From Glomus cerebriforme (lineage: Eukaryota > Glomeromycota > Glomeromycetes > Glomerales > Glomeraceae), in the NCBI GenBank assembly GCA_003550305.1, contig QKYT01000050.1, positions 155,468-193,991 on the forward strand: DNA of 38,524 nucleotides, read 5' to 3'. This document shows positions 11,014 to 22,290 of this stretch, piece after piece. Numbering within the stretch: position 1 is the first letter of the stretch; every line of letters begins with the position of its first letter. The translations under genes were made by a program, and so were the position numbers. Below the pieces are notes generated by a model. That model was not told the origin of the DNA. It ran no database searches and saw nothing but the letters and a program-made list of their open reading frames with translations.

Positions 11014-13510
11014 ATTTTTTTATTTATTAGTCGTGTTTAAAACTATTAATAATTTATGAATGGTTCATACTAATAAAAATTTCTACTACTAATAATATAA
11101 ATTTTTTAATTGGATAAGCAATTTAATATAGATTAAACGATGGAAGCGTACAGCATTCATGTACTACAAACATTGATCGTTGATTTAAAAATAGATCGTA
11201 TAAAAAATGAACTTGTCCAGCGGAAAGATCCTTATACTATTTTTTACACATATTTCCGCCCTCATTCCATTTAAAAATATAAGCAGTTGATAACGCAAAA
11301 AAAAAAAATTTCAAATAATTGTTGCTGTAAAAATTTATCAAATATTTAAATACTTTCAAAACTTGTATGAGAAAACGATTCTATTAACGAGAAATTATAG
11401 CCTTTTAAATATTTAGTCTTTACTAAATTATTATCTTTTTAGATATGTTCTTTGGGTTTGCATATTGAACATTAAATTCTGCTGGTAGAATTGGTTATTA
11501 CTAAGTATAAAAAAAACAATAATTGCGGGTAAATGTTAAATGAATTGTATACTATTAAAATCAAAACAGTATTTTATTGATGATGTAGTCCAAACTTCGC
11601 CATATCCTCAGATCAAACTTGGGAAGTTCGATTTCGAACATCTCAAACTGGAATTTCAATTTGGATGATCTATGTCCCAAACTTGACCATGCCCCAAATC
11701 CAACTTGGACTATACTCTTAAATATGGATGGACTCACAGCAAAAGGTGAGGTTCAGACAGTCACGTAATTTCAAAAAAATCACAGAGTTTTTATATGATT
11801 TTTATGTGATTATTTCAGATTTTTCAAAAATACTTAAAATAAAATTTTACAAGCAACCTTTTAAAAACATGTACTTTCCGTTTAATATGTTGTATTACTA
11901 AATATATAAAAATTATATCTCAAATCAGACCGGTTATGGAGTTTGTGTCATACCCAAAACTTAGTCATGTTCCAAACTAACTAACTTAGTTTGAATTATG
12001 ATTAAGTTTTAAACATTTTATACCAAACACAACCATACTCCAAATTAACCTAGATAGATTTGGGACATGATTCTTCGATATAAATACTTTAGTCGCGATA
12101 AATTTATTTTTATTTTAAAAAAATGTTCTATTTTATAAAACTGAAAAAACTTAAGAATCATTCATTGTATACCTAATTTTGTAACATTATGAATAAAAAT
12201 ATCTCAGTGACTGTTATTGAACAAGTAAAAGATTTTTGACCGTTTTAATCGTTAATTAATAAATGAAGAATTAAAAAACGTTATAAAGATTAATTAATGG
12301 TTTATGTGAATAATGCAAACAGCCTAAAACTGATCTATATTGGTGTTAACCATGTAACATTAAACGGTATCAACAAATTTTTGGAAATCGAGTGGAAATT
12401 CTAAGTTAATAGATGTGTAGATCCATTAGAAAGAGAATGTTTATCTGAAAATTTTTTAAATGGAATTATTTTACTGTAATAAGTATTAGTAAAATGGCTA
12501 AAACAGATTTATGAAGCAGACGGAATGTGAGGTAAATTAATTAAATTCAAATGTGGAATACTAGGATCGCAGTATTAATGATTAATTGAAGCGGTATGTA
12601 TTAACTACTGGCATAGCTAGATAAATTAGAATAACCTATTATGAATATGGAAAAATTGAGTTCGGCAAATGACATGAAATGACAAATGATGTATCATTTC
12701 ACTACTCAAGCCTGCACTAAGTTTGTATTATTTTTTATTTTTCACATAAGATATCAGACATTATCAGCCAATCAAAAAAATAATTAGCATTAGTTCTAAA
12801 TATGGTAAAATTTTTATTGTCAAAAAATGCATCATAATGTAATAACACTGCATAGTAATGCAAATTATAACCAAATTTTTGTTTAAAAATCTAAAAATCC
12901 GTTGTTAGATTTTTAAGACTTATGGCGTGAGCAATTATGAAATTCTTATTCTTCAGCCCAGATATCTCTACCAGGCATGGAATACAAATGTAACTCAATC
13001 TAAAATTTATAATAAATAAAATACACGAATTTAACAGCGAAAAATAAATGCAAATACAGTTCTATGTACAGTAACTACTATATATACAAATTATACAGTA
13101 TATCTTCGCTGTTACGTAATCATTCGATCATACCGCCGCAGTAAATCTGAGAGAGTAGCAAACGAATGTTATGCATACTTATATATAGTGTTTGATCGCC
13201 TTTTTACAATATATAAAATTAAATATAATATTATTTAATTACAATCGATCAATTATATAACACATTCATTATGAAATAATAACTAAATAATATGACAAAA
13301 ACTTCGGCTATATGATAGAGTAAAATCGGGTTAAAATGACTGATACAATAATTTATTATGGTTATCAGAATGATAAATGAATAAAATGAATTGAAAAGTA
13401 TGAAAAAAATCTTGATCTTTGCTTCTTTAGAACCAAATATTTAAAGATTATTTGTACCAATTAATTGCTTTATTTTAATCAATTCAATAATAACAATTTC
13501 CTATATAATT
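11014..13510. other. Intergenic region between the Sel1 genes
   Basis: No intact gene is seen. It contains repeats of the CATGTCCCAAATCC type (11586-12075). Around 12.3-12.65 kb the base composition is more gene-like, with short open pieces separated by stops, possibly a decayed gene, but no family was recognised. Confidence 0.45.
11586..12075. repeat. Cluster of CATGTCCCAAATCC-type repeats
   Basis: Four diverged half-units run in the same direction, at about 11588-11622, 11666-11711, 11950-11990 and 12032-12075. The consensus is roughly CCAAACTTNACCATGTCCC followed by AAATCCAACTTGG. A better-preserved copy with inverted ends is at 17587-17696. The words GGGACATG and CATGTCCC make the units partly self-complementary. 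Probably remains of a MITE-like family. Confidence 0.6.
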
Positions 13511-16500
13511 TCATGGTAATATATATCCATTTTCGGATGATTTCATATAACATTCAAAGGCTTTTGTTTCATCTTTATCTGTACCTATGCCATTCGCATA
13601 ACAATATCCTAAATTATTTTGCGCGATCGCATTTCCATTTTCAGCTGATTCAAAATACCATCCAAATGCTTTTGTTTCATCTTTATTTATTCCTATACCA
13701 TTTGCATAATAATATCCTAAATTATTTTGTGCCATTGCATTTCCGTTTTCAGCTGATTCTAAATACCATTTAAACGCCTTTTCTTCATCTTTATCTGTTC
13801 CTATGCCATTTGCATAACAATATCCTAAATTACATTGTCCCTCAGCACATCCTGCAATAGCTGATTTCATATACCATTCAAACGCTTTTGTTTCATTTTT
13901 ATCTATTCCTTTACCATTTTGGTAACAAGATCCTAAATTACATTGGCCTTTAGCACATCCTGCCACAGCTGAACTCATATACCATTCTAATGCTTTAGCT
14001 TGATCTTCATCTGTTCCTATACCATTTGCATAACAATATCCTAAATTACATTGTCCATTAATGCATCCTGCAATAGCTGATTTCAGAAACCACTCAAATG
14101 CTATTGTCTCATCTTTATATGTTCCTTTACCATGATGATAACAGTCTCCCAAATTATTTTGTGCCATTGCATCTCCATTATCAGCTGATTTTAAATACCA
14201 TTCAAATGCTTTTTCTTCATTTTTATCTGTTCCTATACCATTTGAATAACAATATCCTAAATTATATTGTCCTTTAGCGCATCCTGCAATAGCTGATTTC
14301 AAATACCATTCAAATGCTTTTGTCACATCTTTATCTGCTCCTTTACCATTCTGATAACAATCTCCCAAATTATTTTGAGCAATTGCATTTCCATTTTTAG
14401 CTGATTCAAAATACCATTCAAACGCATTCTCTTCATCCTTATTTGTACCTATGCCATTTTCATAGCAATATCCTAAATCATATTGTCCTTCAGCACATCC
14501 TGCAATAGCTGATTCTAAATACCAATCAAATGCTTTCTCTTCATCTTCGTTTGTACCTATGCCATTTTCATAGCAACATCCTAAATTATTTTGTGCTATT
14601 GCATTTCCATTTACAGCTGATTCAAAATACCATTCAAATGCTTTTTCTTCATCCTTGTTTGTACCTATACCATTTTCATAACAATATGCTAAATTATTTT
14701 GTGCCATTGCATTTTCATTTTCAGCTGATTCTAAATACCAATTAAATGCTTTTTCTTCATCTTTATTTGTACCTATGCCATTTTCATAGCAATATCCTAA
14801 ATAATATTGTCCTTCAGCACATTCTGCAATAGCTGATTTCATATACCATTCAAATGCGTTTTCTTCATCTTTATCTGTACCTATGCCATTTGCATAACAA
14901 TATCCTAAATTATATTGTCCTTTATTATATCCTGCAATAGCTGATTTCATATACCATTCAAATGCTTTTGTTTCATTTTTATCTATTCCTTTGCCATTTG
15001 TATAACAATATCCTAAATTATTTTGTGCTATTACATTTCCATTTTCAGCTGATTTTAAATACCATTCAACCGCTTTTTCTTCATCTTTATTTGTACCTAT
15101 TCCATTTTCATAGCAATGTCCTAAATTACATTGTCCTTCAGCACATTCTGCAACGGCTGATTTCGTATACCATTCAAATGCTTTTTCTTCATCTTTATCT
15201 GTACCTATGCCATTTGCATAGCAATATCCTAAATTATATTGTCCTTTATCATATCCTGCAATAGCTGATTTCATATACCATTTAAATGCTCTTGTTACAT
15301 CCTTATCTGTTCCTTTACCATGATGATAGCAATCTCCCAAATTATTTTGTGCCATTGCATCTCCATTTTCAGCTGATTCTAAATACCAATCAAATGCCAT
15401 TTCATCATCTTTTTCTATTCCTATACCATTTGCATAATAATATCCTAAATTATTTTGTGCCATTGCATTTCCATTTTCAGCTGATTCAAAATACCATTCA
15501 AATGCTTTTCCTTTATCTTTTTCTGTTCCTATGCCATTTGCATAACAATATCCTAAACTATTTTGTGCCATTGCATTTCCATTTTCAGCTGATTCAAAAT
15601 ACCATTCAAATGCTTTTGTTTCATCTTTGTCTGTTCCTATGCCATTTGCATAATAATGTCCTAAATTATATTGTGCTATTGCATTTCCATTCTCAGCTGA
15701 TTCTAAATACCACTTAAATGCCTTTTCTTCATCTTTATTTGTTCCTATGCCATTTGCATAACAATATCCCAAATTATTTTGTGCTATTTCATATCCTCCA
15801 GCAGCTGATTTCGTGTACCATTCCAATGCCTTCTTTTCATTTTTATTTATTCCTTTGCCATTCTGATAACAATATCCCACATAATTTTGTGCCTTTAAAT
15901 TATTTGCTATTGCAAGTTTTAAATCCCTTTCGAATATTTCCTTTTCAATTTTATTTGAAGTGACCGGATATTTACTTTCAGATTTTAAAAACCAGTCAAA
16001 TGCTTTTTTCTTGTCTTTCTGTATACCTAATCCATCCATATAANAAATTGCCANATTATATTGNGCATCNGGATTCTCATTTTCAGCAGANCTTANNAAC
16101 CATTTNAAAGCGTTTTTAAAATTAATTTCTATGCCACANCCGTTTTTATAACAAATTGCTAAATCATATTGTGCTGNTGNATNACCATTTTTAGCTAATT
16201 CTAAAATTTTCATTAGCTCTTTTTGATCATTGTTTTCTTTTTCTTTCTTACTTTGATTATAATTAAAACCTTCTATATCGATAATAATATCTTTATAATA
16301 TAACAATGATAATAAATATTTTCCAATAATTATGTTTTCATTTCTTAATAAATTAAATGAATCTTCTTTTAATTGGCTAAAATATTTGTTCGAAGAATTT
16401 TGATCATAATTAATAGCCAAAAAATAAAATTCTATCGCCTTTTTCCTATCTGAAATACAACCAATACCAAGTTGATAAAAAAATCCTATAAAACTTGTAA

Positions 16501-16714
16501 GCCATAATTTACTCTCCTCATGATTTTCCATTACTTCAAGAATTTTTTTTGGATTTTTATCATTGTTTTCAAGCTCATAATTTAACCATTCTCTTGAAAT
16601 GTTTTCAAAATTATTAAAATCGTTTGTTTCAATGATTCTACGATAAAAGCTTTTTAAAAGATTCTTTAAAAAAATTTCATTCTCTTTAGGTTTATCTAAT
16701 AAATTTGATGTCAT
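13511..16714 (-). CDS. Sel1-repeat protein, gene B
   Basis: A single open frame of 1067 aa from ATG at 16714 to TGA at 13511-13513. Residues 1 to about 170 form a helical N-terminal domain (MTSNLLDKPKENEIFLKNLL) with one degenerate repeat (YQLGIGCISDRKKAIEFYF). Residues from about 176 carry 24 Sel1-like repeats of 36 residues, with a non-repeat insert (SESKYPVTSNKIEKEIFERD) after the second. No signal peptide, membrane segment or enzyme domain is visible. In this family such solenoids serve as adaptors. The first three and last six repeats align one-to-one with gene A; the central block is longer (15 units against 9). The many N at 16044-16183 lie where the two paralogues are most similar and make some residues unknown. 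The start is supported by an A-rich leader and by the equivalent start of gene A. Confidence 0.9.
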   Translation of the reverse strand: MTSNLLDKPKENEIFLKNLLKSFYRRIIETNDFNNFENISREWLNYELENNDKNPKKILEVMENHEESKLWLTSFIGFFYQLGIGCISDRKKAIEFYFLAINYDQNSSNKYFSQLKEDSFNLLRNENIIIGKYLLSLLYYKDIIIDIEGFNYNQSKKEKENNDQKELMKILELAKNGXXXAQYDLAICYKNXCGIEINFKNAXKWXXXSAENENXDXQYNXAIXYMDGLGIQKDKKKAFDWFLKSESKYPVTSNKIEKEIFERDLKLAIANNLKAQNYVGYCYQNGKGINKNEKKALEWYTKSAAGGYEIAQNNLGYCYANGIGTNKDEEKAFKWYLESAENGNAIAQYNLGHYYANGIGTDKDETKAFEWYFESAENGNAMAQNSLGYCYANGIGTEKDKGKAFEWYFESAENGNAMAQNNLGYYYANGIGIEKDDEMAFDWYLESAENGDAMAQNNLGDCYHHGKGTDKDVTRAFKWYMKSAIAGYDKGQYNLGYCYANGIGTDKDEEKAFEWYTKSAVAECAEGQCNLGHCYENGIGTNKDEEKAVEWYLKSAENGNVIAQNNLGYCYTNGKGIDKNETKAFEWYMKSAIAGYNKGQYNLGYCYANGIGTDKDEENAFEWYMKSAIAECAEGQYYLGYCYENGIGTNKDEEKAFNWYLESAENENAMAQNNLAYCYENGIGTNKDEEKAFEWYFESAVNGNAIAQNNLGCCYENGIGTNEDEEKAFDWYLESAIAGCAEGQYDLGYCYENGIGTNKDEENAFEWYFESAKNGNAIAQNNLGDCYQNGKGADKDVTKAFEWYLKSAIAGCAKGQYNLGYCYSNGIGTDKNEEKAFEWYLKSADNGDAMAQNNLGDCYHHGKGTYKDETIAFEWFLKSAIAGCINGQCNLGYCYANGIGTDEDQAKALEWYMSSAVAGCAKGQCNLGSCYQNGKGIDKNETKAFEWYMKSAIAGCAEGQCNLGYCYANGIGTDKDEEKAFKWYLESAENGNAMAQNNLGYYYANGIGINKDETKAFGWYFESAENGNAIAQNNLGYCYANGIGTDKDETKAFECYMKSSENGYILP

Positions 16715-16882
16715 TGTTATTTAATTTTTTTTTTAAAAAAAAAGTAGAAAATAAAATAATGAAGCTCATTAGCTAGCTAGAAAAACATTATTCTGTGGAA
16801 TTATATTTTAAGTAAGGATTTTAGGATTTTCAATTTATAATGGGAAAGTGATGAGCAGTAAACAGTAATACAAGTACGTAAT
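16715..16882 (-). promoter_or_regulatory. Upstream region of gene B (duplicate of gene A upstream region)
   Basis: Shares ordered blocks with 10849-11013 over about 165 bp. The blocks are AAAATAAAATAAT, a GCTAG-rich patch, ACATTATTCTGTGGAATTAT, TTTTAAGTAAGGAT, TTTCAATTTATAA, ACAGTAATACAAGT and ACGTA. Its retention in both copies may reflect function or simply recent duplication. Confidence 0.6.
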
Positions 16883-19700
16883 CTTAATAGAACAAACAAC
16901 ATAAGTATTTTACATATGTACATGATAAAGTAATATATTTAAACTTCATTAATTTTTTTTTATTGCTACTTTATTACTGTCTGAACAGTGTCTGAACGAT
17001 AAACTTAATTTCCCCAACTACCAACAATTTTTCACCCACGTGATCATACTAAACTTGTCACCCTCCTATAGGCTATTAATTTGGTCAGGTGATAAAGAAA
17101 ATTGAAAGTCACGTGACTGTAGCGGTTCTAATTAGAATGGGTTTATCTTGCGATTTTACCTTGGTTCTTTTCGATTTTTGCAAATGGGACATATCGGCCA
17201 AATGGGATTTATGTCATTCGATCAGAGAGCATTACAATCAAGTTAATTTAAATGATATATAGGCATTCTAAACTCTTTTCTTCTTTTCTCTTTTAGTTTT
17301 ATAGTTCTTTTTTACAAGAGGGCTATGCCTACTCCTTTCCCTTTATATATATAATCAAAGATGTCTCGTGAACGCTCTTTATGGGGTAAATGGGATTAAA
17401 TAGAATCTAATCCGTCACATATCTATTTTATTTGTAGTTAACTCTTTGTCTTGAATGAAAAATGAAAAATAAAAATTTGGTCAGGTGATTTGTCGATCAA
17501 CGGATGAATTGTAGAAAACGATGGTATTTTCACTCATGGCCCTGTATACTTCTATGCATGTGGTAAATGGAGTATTGCTGTTGTAGCCTAAACTCTACCA
17601 TGTCCCAATTCAAACTTGGAAAAATCTTAACATAGGAATGTCCCAAGTTTGGTTTTGATTATCCCAAGTTGGATTTGGGACATGGTTTCGTTTTGGTTAC
17701 AACATTGACATATTTGACTATAGATCAGGGAGGTGTGTTTCCTTCTTTAAAAATGTTATTTAAAAATTTATTATTTACTTTGGAAAGCTGTACTTAAAAA
17801 TTGAACTTTTTAGATTGTAATTCCTATAAGAATTTATTTAGCATCATTATTCTGAAATTGGCAACAAGATTTAAAGCAAGTTTGAAATCAGATTTGGATT
17901 GGACTGGAATTCAATTTGGGATATAGATCTTTATTTTTACATTTTCTCATACAATCTTGATCTGATTCACCTTTAGCCTTTTATTGAAAGTTGGCGCAGA
18001 TGTTTTGGAAATCAATTAATTTAAAATTCATTAAATACTGTAAATTTCAATTGTTTTTTTCTTATTTGGTCTATTGTAACAAAGAATGTTTCGTAATTCA
18101 ACCATCCATTAATAAAACAGTATGTACAGTACTACATCACCACCATATTTACCAGATGTAAACACTATTTATCACGCATCAATGTTATTCTAGTTTGCTA
18201 AAATTATTATATTAAAAAAAAATGTCCATAAAGTACTTAGTTGTCCTAACTTAGTATATAAGTAATTCTGGCTCCATTAAATAAAAAAGGAATTTACCCT
18301 TTAAATCTTTGTAGAAAAAATATTCATAATTTTATAAAAATTCGGCATGTGCTTGCTTCTGCACCTTTAATATGTTCATTAAATTTATCCAGCTGATCAA
18401 TGTTAAATTGGCCGAATCTTTTAATTAAATCATTGAAATTTGAAAAAAAAGCAAATAGTGTTCTTAATCGGATCAAGTATGATTTATTATTAATCGAGCC
18501 AATCAATTAATTGATCACAAAATGTTGGCTTCGGTCAATATCAAAAAATTAAGTGGTTAATAGTAATTATGTCGCGTATTTTACACATCACCAAAAATAA
18601 TAAATCAAATATGATATATATATTGATATTTGCGGATCACGTAAAACAATTATAATTCATAATTAATAATTCATCGCATATAAAATTAATAAATTTAATA
18701 TGAGTCATTCTGCTGTATATTTTTTACGCATCACTCAACTTTGTTTTCAATAATTTTTTAAATTTAAAAACTTTATTATGTAATATAAAATTTGTGCAAA
18801 ATCAAAAATCAATAGTCACAATTTAACACATATTTTTTAATCTTAATAGGAGGAAGTGATTGAAGTAGTTAGTCTTTTATAAACAAAAAAATTTACTGCA
18901 ATTAACTCACCTTGTTAAATCACAATGTGTTTAGTTACCCAAGATTGGATACTAGTAATTCTAGAGCAATCCAAAATTACTATTAACTAATTAAATGAAT
19001 ATTAGCCAACATTACCATCCAAAAACATTTATTTTACCTCAGAAGGTACAAAATTTTTTATGATACTTTAAAAGATTGTAAAGAAATATGAAGACAAATT
19101 AAGTGTTTTATGCAAGATTCAAAAAAATTAATTTCCAAGCTCTAACTAACTATAAAGTTGGCCTTATCATATGATTTATATTAAATTAAAAGTTATTTAA
19201 GAAATCATTGAAGAGGAAATTGTGATTTGTATTTATTGTTATCTTATTATTATTTATTTTGTGATTATTTATTCATATATTTTATATCCCAGTATTCCAC
19301 AAAAAAAAAACAAATTTATTTAAGCTAGAAATTTCAATATGAAGTTTTCAAAACGTTGTTCGTTTCTTTGGGTTTACGTTTGGTATAACCTCCTAAAAAA
19401 TTTTGTGATATAATAGACTTAAAAAAATTTCGATCACGTGTAATACATGTGATCATGTGCTATAATGGAGCAAAATAATTGGCCGTTAGGCAGGTTATTG
19501 TTACCTTCAGATATTTTTAAAATCCCGTTTTTTTTAGGCTTGATTGGATATTCATTAAAACAAGAACATTAGATAATGTAAAGGCAGGGTTTGACTTTGA
19601 ATTATAGATTATATAATTTATATTCATAATATGATCATAATATGATCGTATTTAAATAAATTTTTTTTGTGTCAAATCTGCATATTTTATTTAAACAATC
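16883..19700. other. Intergenic region
   Basis: No gene is supported. It contains a CACGTG E-box-like site at about 17110-17118 and the repeat at 17587-17696. A 60-codon minus-strand frame at 18324-18506 has a plausible amino-acid composition (FGQFNIDQLDKFNEHIKGAE), but it has no recognisable family and no flanking exons. Confidence 0.45.
17587..17696. repeat. MITE-like copy of the CATGTCCCAA family
   Basis: The ends are inverted: CCTAAACTCTACCATGTCCC at the left, and at the right the reverse complement reads CCAAAACGAAACCATGTCCC. Both continue into AA(A)TCCAACTTGG-like sequence. About 110 bp, non-coding. Confidence 0.7.
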
Positions 19701-19705
19701 ATTTA

Positions 19706-20800
19706 TTAATATTATTTTTAATTAAATAATAAAAATATATTAAATTTATTTTGTTTTTTTAGGTTCAGTCCCTCACTTCGGGATACATGAGCAGATTGTT
19801 AATAAAGATGAATGCACGAGTGTGTGGATTAGTGGATTATGGATGATTAAGACTTTAGGTAGAACTATTTTATTTGTTTAATTAATATTGATTTTAATTA
19901 AATAAAAAAATTTATTAACTTTTTTTTTTTCTTTTTTTTTTTTTACAGGTTCGGTCCTTCACTTCAGAATGCAGATACACAAGTGGATTCTTAATAAAGA
20001 TGAACACACAAGTGGATTAGTGGATTGTGGATGATTAAGATTTTAGGTGGGATTATTTTATTCATTAATTAATATTATTTTTAATTAAATAATAAAAATA
20101 TATTAAATTTTTAGGTTCAGTCCCTCACTTTGGGATGGATAAGCGAATCATTAATAAAGATGAACGTGCGATGGATCATGGATGATTAAGATCTATAGGT
20201 AAGATTATTTTATTAAATTCATTTAACTAATATTGATTTTAATTAAATAATAAATTTATTAACTTTTTTTTTACTTCTTTTTTTTTTTATACAGGTTCGG
20301 TCCCTCACTTCAGGATGCAGATACATGAGTGGATCGTTAATAAAGATGAGTGGATTAATAGAATATGGATAATTAAGAACTTTAGGTAGGATTATTTTAT
20401 TCAGTTTATTAACTTTTTTTAAATAAAAAATTTATTAACATTTTTTTTTTTTATTTTTTTCTTTTAGATTCGCCCTTTCTTCGGCAAGTGAATTATACAT
20501 GATAATAACGATAAGTCTTAGGTGGGGTTTAATTTATTTATTAAAATAATATCATATTTTCTTTNAANAANNANTTNNTNANTTNNTTTTTTACTTCTTT
20601 TTATTTACAGGTTCGGGTGGACTAGCGATCATTAATTATATAATAAGTGAGCATTCTTTCAATACAATAATTGATTTTTTTTTATTACTTATTTATTATT
20701 AATTGATTATTTAAATATATTTTTAAATTGTTATTATTATTACTTTTTTTTCTCTTTATAGGTTCAGCCCTTTTTTTAATAGCTAATTTTTTTTATTAAA
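19706..20800 (+). repeat. Tandem array of seven exon-like blocks with splice-like borders
   Basis: Blocks start at 19763, 19949, 20115, 20295, 20468, 20611 and 20762 (spacing 186, 166, 180, 173, 143 and 151). The first four are 96, 98, 84 and 91 nt and read GTTCGGTCCCTCACTTC, then GGATGCAGATACA, GAGTGGAT, TTAATAAAGATGA, then GGATGATTAAGA and TTTAG. The last three decay to the first 10-50 nt. Each block is preceded by a T-rich tract ending in TAG or CAG. The spacer after most blocks begins GTAGGATTATTTTATT or similar, resembling GT-AG introns. Spacers alternate between two types, so the array grew by duplication of two-block units. Blocks 1 and 4 are open in one frame, but blocks 2 and 3 hold stops in that frame, so protein coding is doubtful. 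Confidence 0.7.
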
Positions 20801-21587
20801 ATAAAAGTAGTAATTAATAGCAAATTATAAAATAATAATTAGCATACTTGATTAGGCGATTTTCTATACTATTTTTTTTTATAAAAGACTCGGCATACAA
20901 ATTAAATGTAAAATCGTAATTATTACAAAAAAAAAAAAATTTTTTTTTTTTTGCGCGTTCTTGATCTAATTATTGATTTAAACTTAAATAGTAAATAAAG
21001 ATTATTCTATTAAATTCAAAATTGAACATTCTCATGTGAAGCCTTACACCTCACTAGTTGATAATTATTTAACTGTATAAATTAATCTTAGTCATTATAC
21101 AAAACTGAAAATTATGGATTTTTATTTTGTTTGTTAATAATGTATTTTTTAATTTCTATTTTATACTATTTAATTATTGTCTTCCTATAATATTATCAAT
21201 TAGTTTCAACATATCCCCTAACCATTCTCTTTGCTAAATATTCCCTAATAAGTTCCTTTCTTTATCATTACTTATTAATTCTATTTCTACACATAATATT
21301 TTACATGGTTTATACCTTTTTACTCTCTTTATATATTTCTCCTCCCATAACACCCTCTAGCATTATTTTTCCACCTTCGATTCTATGTTTGTTTTTGTGT
21401 ATATGATTCATATTCTCAAATTATTATCTTCAAATATTATTATATCATTTTTCTTTTCTCCTTTATCTTATATACATTTTCTAATAAACAATTACTCCAC
21501 TCAGTCTATTTTAATTGACTGATCCTTATACTGGTTGTAATATCCACTTCTTAAATATAAATCGTATAAGTCTTTTACTCCATATAN
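20801..21587. other. AT-rich intergenic region
   Basis: Nothing recognisable is seen apart from A and T runs. Around 21.2-21.5 kb the plus strand is pyrimidine-rich, like the first 1.6 kb of the window. Confidence 0.5.
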
Positions 21588-21791
21588 NNNNNNNNNNNNN
21601 NNNNNNNNNNNNNNNNNNNNNNNNNNNNNNNNNNNNNNNNNNNNNNNNNNNNNNNNNNNNNNNNNNNNNNNNNNNNNNNNNNNNNNNNNNNNNNNNNNNN
21701 NNNNNNNNNNNNNNNNNNNNNNNNNNNNNNNNNNNNNNNNNNNNNNNNNNNNNNNNNNNNNNNNNNNNNNNNNNNNNNNNNNNNNNNNNNN
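21588..21791. other. Assembly gap (204 N)
   Basis: A run of N just before another copy of the dispersed repeat, consistent with a repeat-induced assembly break. Open frames drawn through the N are meaningless. Confidence 0.95.
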
Positions 21792-21834
21792 TTTTCATTT
21801 TTCTTACTTAAATTCAGTTGGTGTTATATTCAGT

Positions 21835-22290
21835 ATACAAAAAAAAGAAGGAATTCTAATCTAAAACCAAACCAGTCAGTAGGAGAGACTCGACTAACAC
21901 TGTCCGGTTTTTCCTTGCCTGTATGAGGAATATACTCATACAGTATAAGGAAGATAAAGGGAAGTTTAAAGGGGAAGTTTAAAAGGAAAGTTTAAAAGGA
22001 AAGTTTAAAGGAGAAGTTTAAAAGGAAGGTTTAAAAGGAAAGTTTAAAAGGAAAGTTTAAAAGGAAAGTTTAAAGAAAAGTTCAAATAAAGGAGAAGTTT
22101 AAGGGAGAGTTTAAAGAATCTAAAGAAAATTTTAGTTTTTGAAAAAAATATAAAGAAAATTTATGAAAAGAAAATGAAAAATGAAGGAGGTATTTATACA
22201 TTTTTGAGAATTNCTNTTTGTAAAATTTACAAAGGATGAGTCATGAGTATATTATGTAATTTGTATTACTGATTAAAAGACCGGATGGNG
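21835..22290 (+). repeat. Third copy of the dispersed repeat arm
   Basis: It starts with GAATTCTAATCTAAAACCAAACC and runs through CCTTGCCTG, ATACAGTATAAGGAAG, a minisatellite, GTATTTATA, TTTGTAAAATTTACAAAGGATG and GTCATGAG, to ATTATGTAATTTGTATTA. It corresponds to the left arm at 1.64-2.44 kb but has one hairpin subrepeat instead of two, and it lacks the foldback insertion. No inverted partner follows within the window. Two isolated N are at about 22213-22216. Confidence 0.75.
21959..22117 (+). repeat. Minisatellite, unit AAGTTTAAAAGGA
   Basis: About 11-12 imperfect tandem copies of a 13-15 nt purine-rich unit (AAGTTTAAAAGGAA and variants). The equivalent place in the 1.7-kb copy has a single AAGTTTAAAGG, so the array arose by expansion inside this repeat copy. 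Confidence 0.85.

Noticed and set aside
9475..15963. Many plus-strand frames (60-145 codons) opposite the Sel1 genes, with repeated Leu/His/Tyr-rich text
   Set aside because: They mirror the 36-codon periodicity of the minus-strand repeats and have no initiation context or family.
18324..18506. 60-codon minus-strand frame with gene-like composition
   Set aside because: No family, no exon partners and no promoter context; kept only as a remark.
19706..20800. CRISPR-like appearance of regularly spaced repeats
   Set aside because: The genome is eukaryotic, units are about 90 nt and diverged, and spacers are AT-rich and related to each other.
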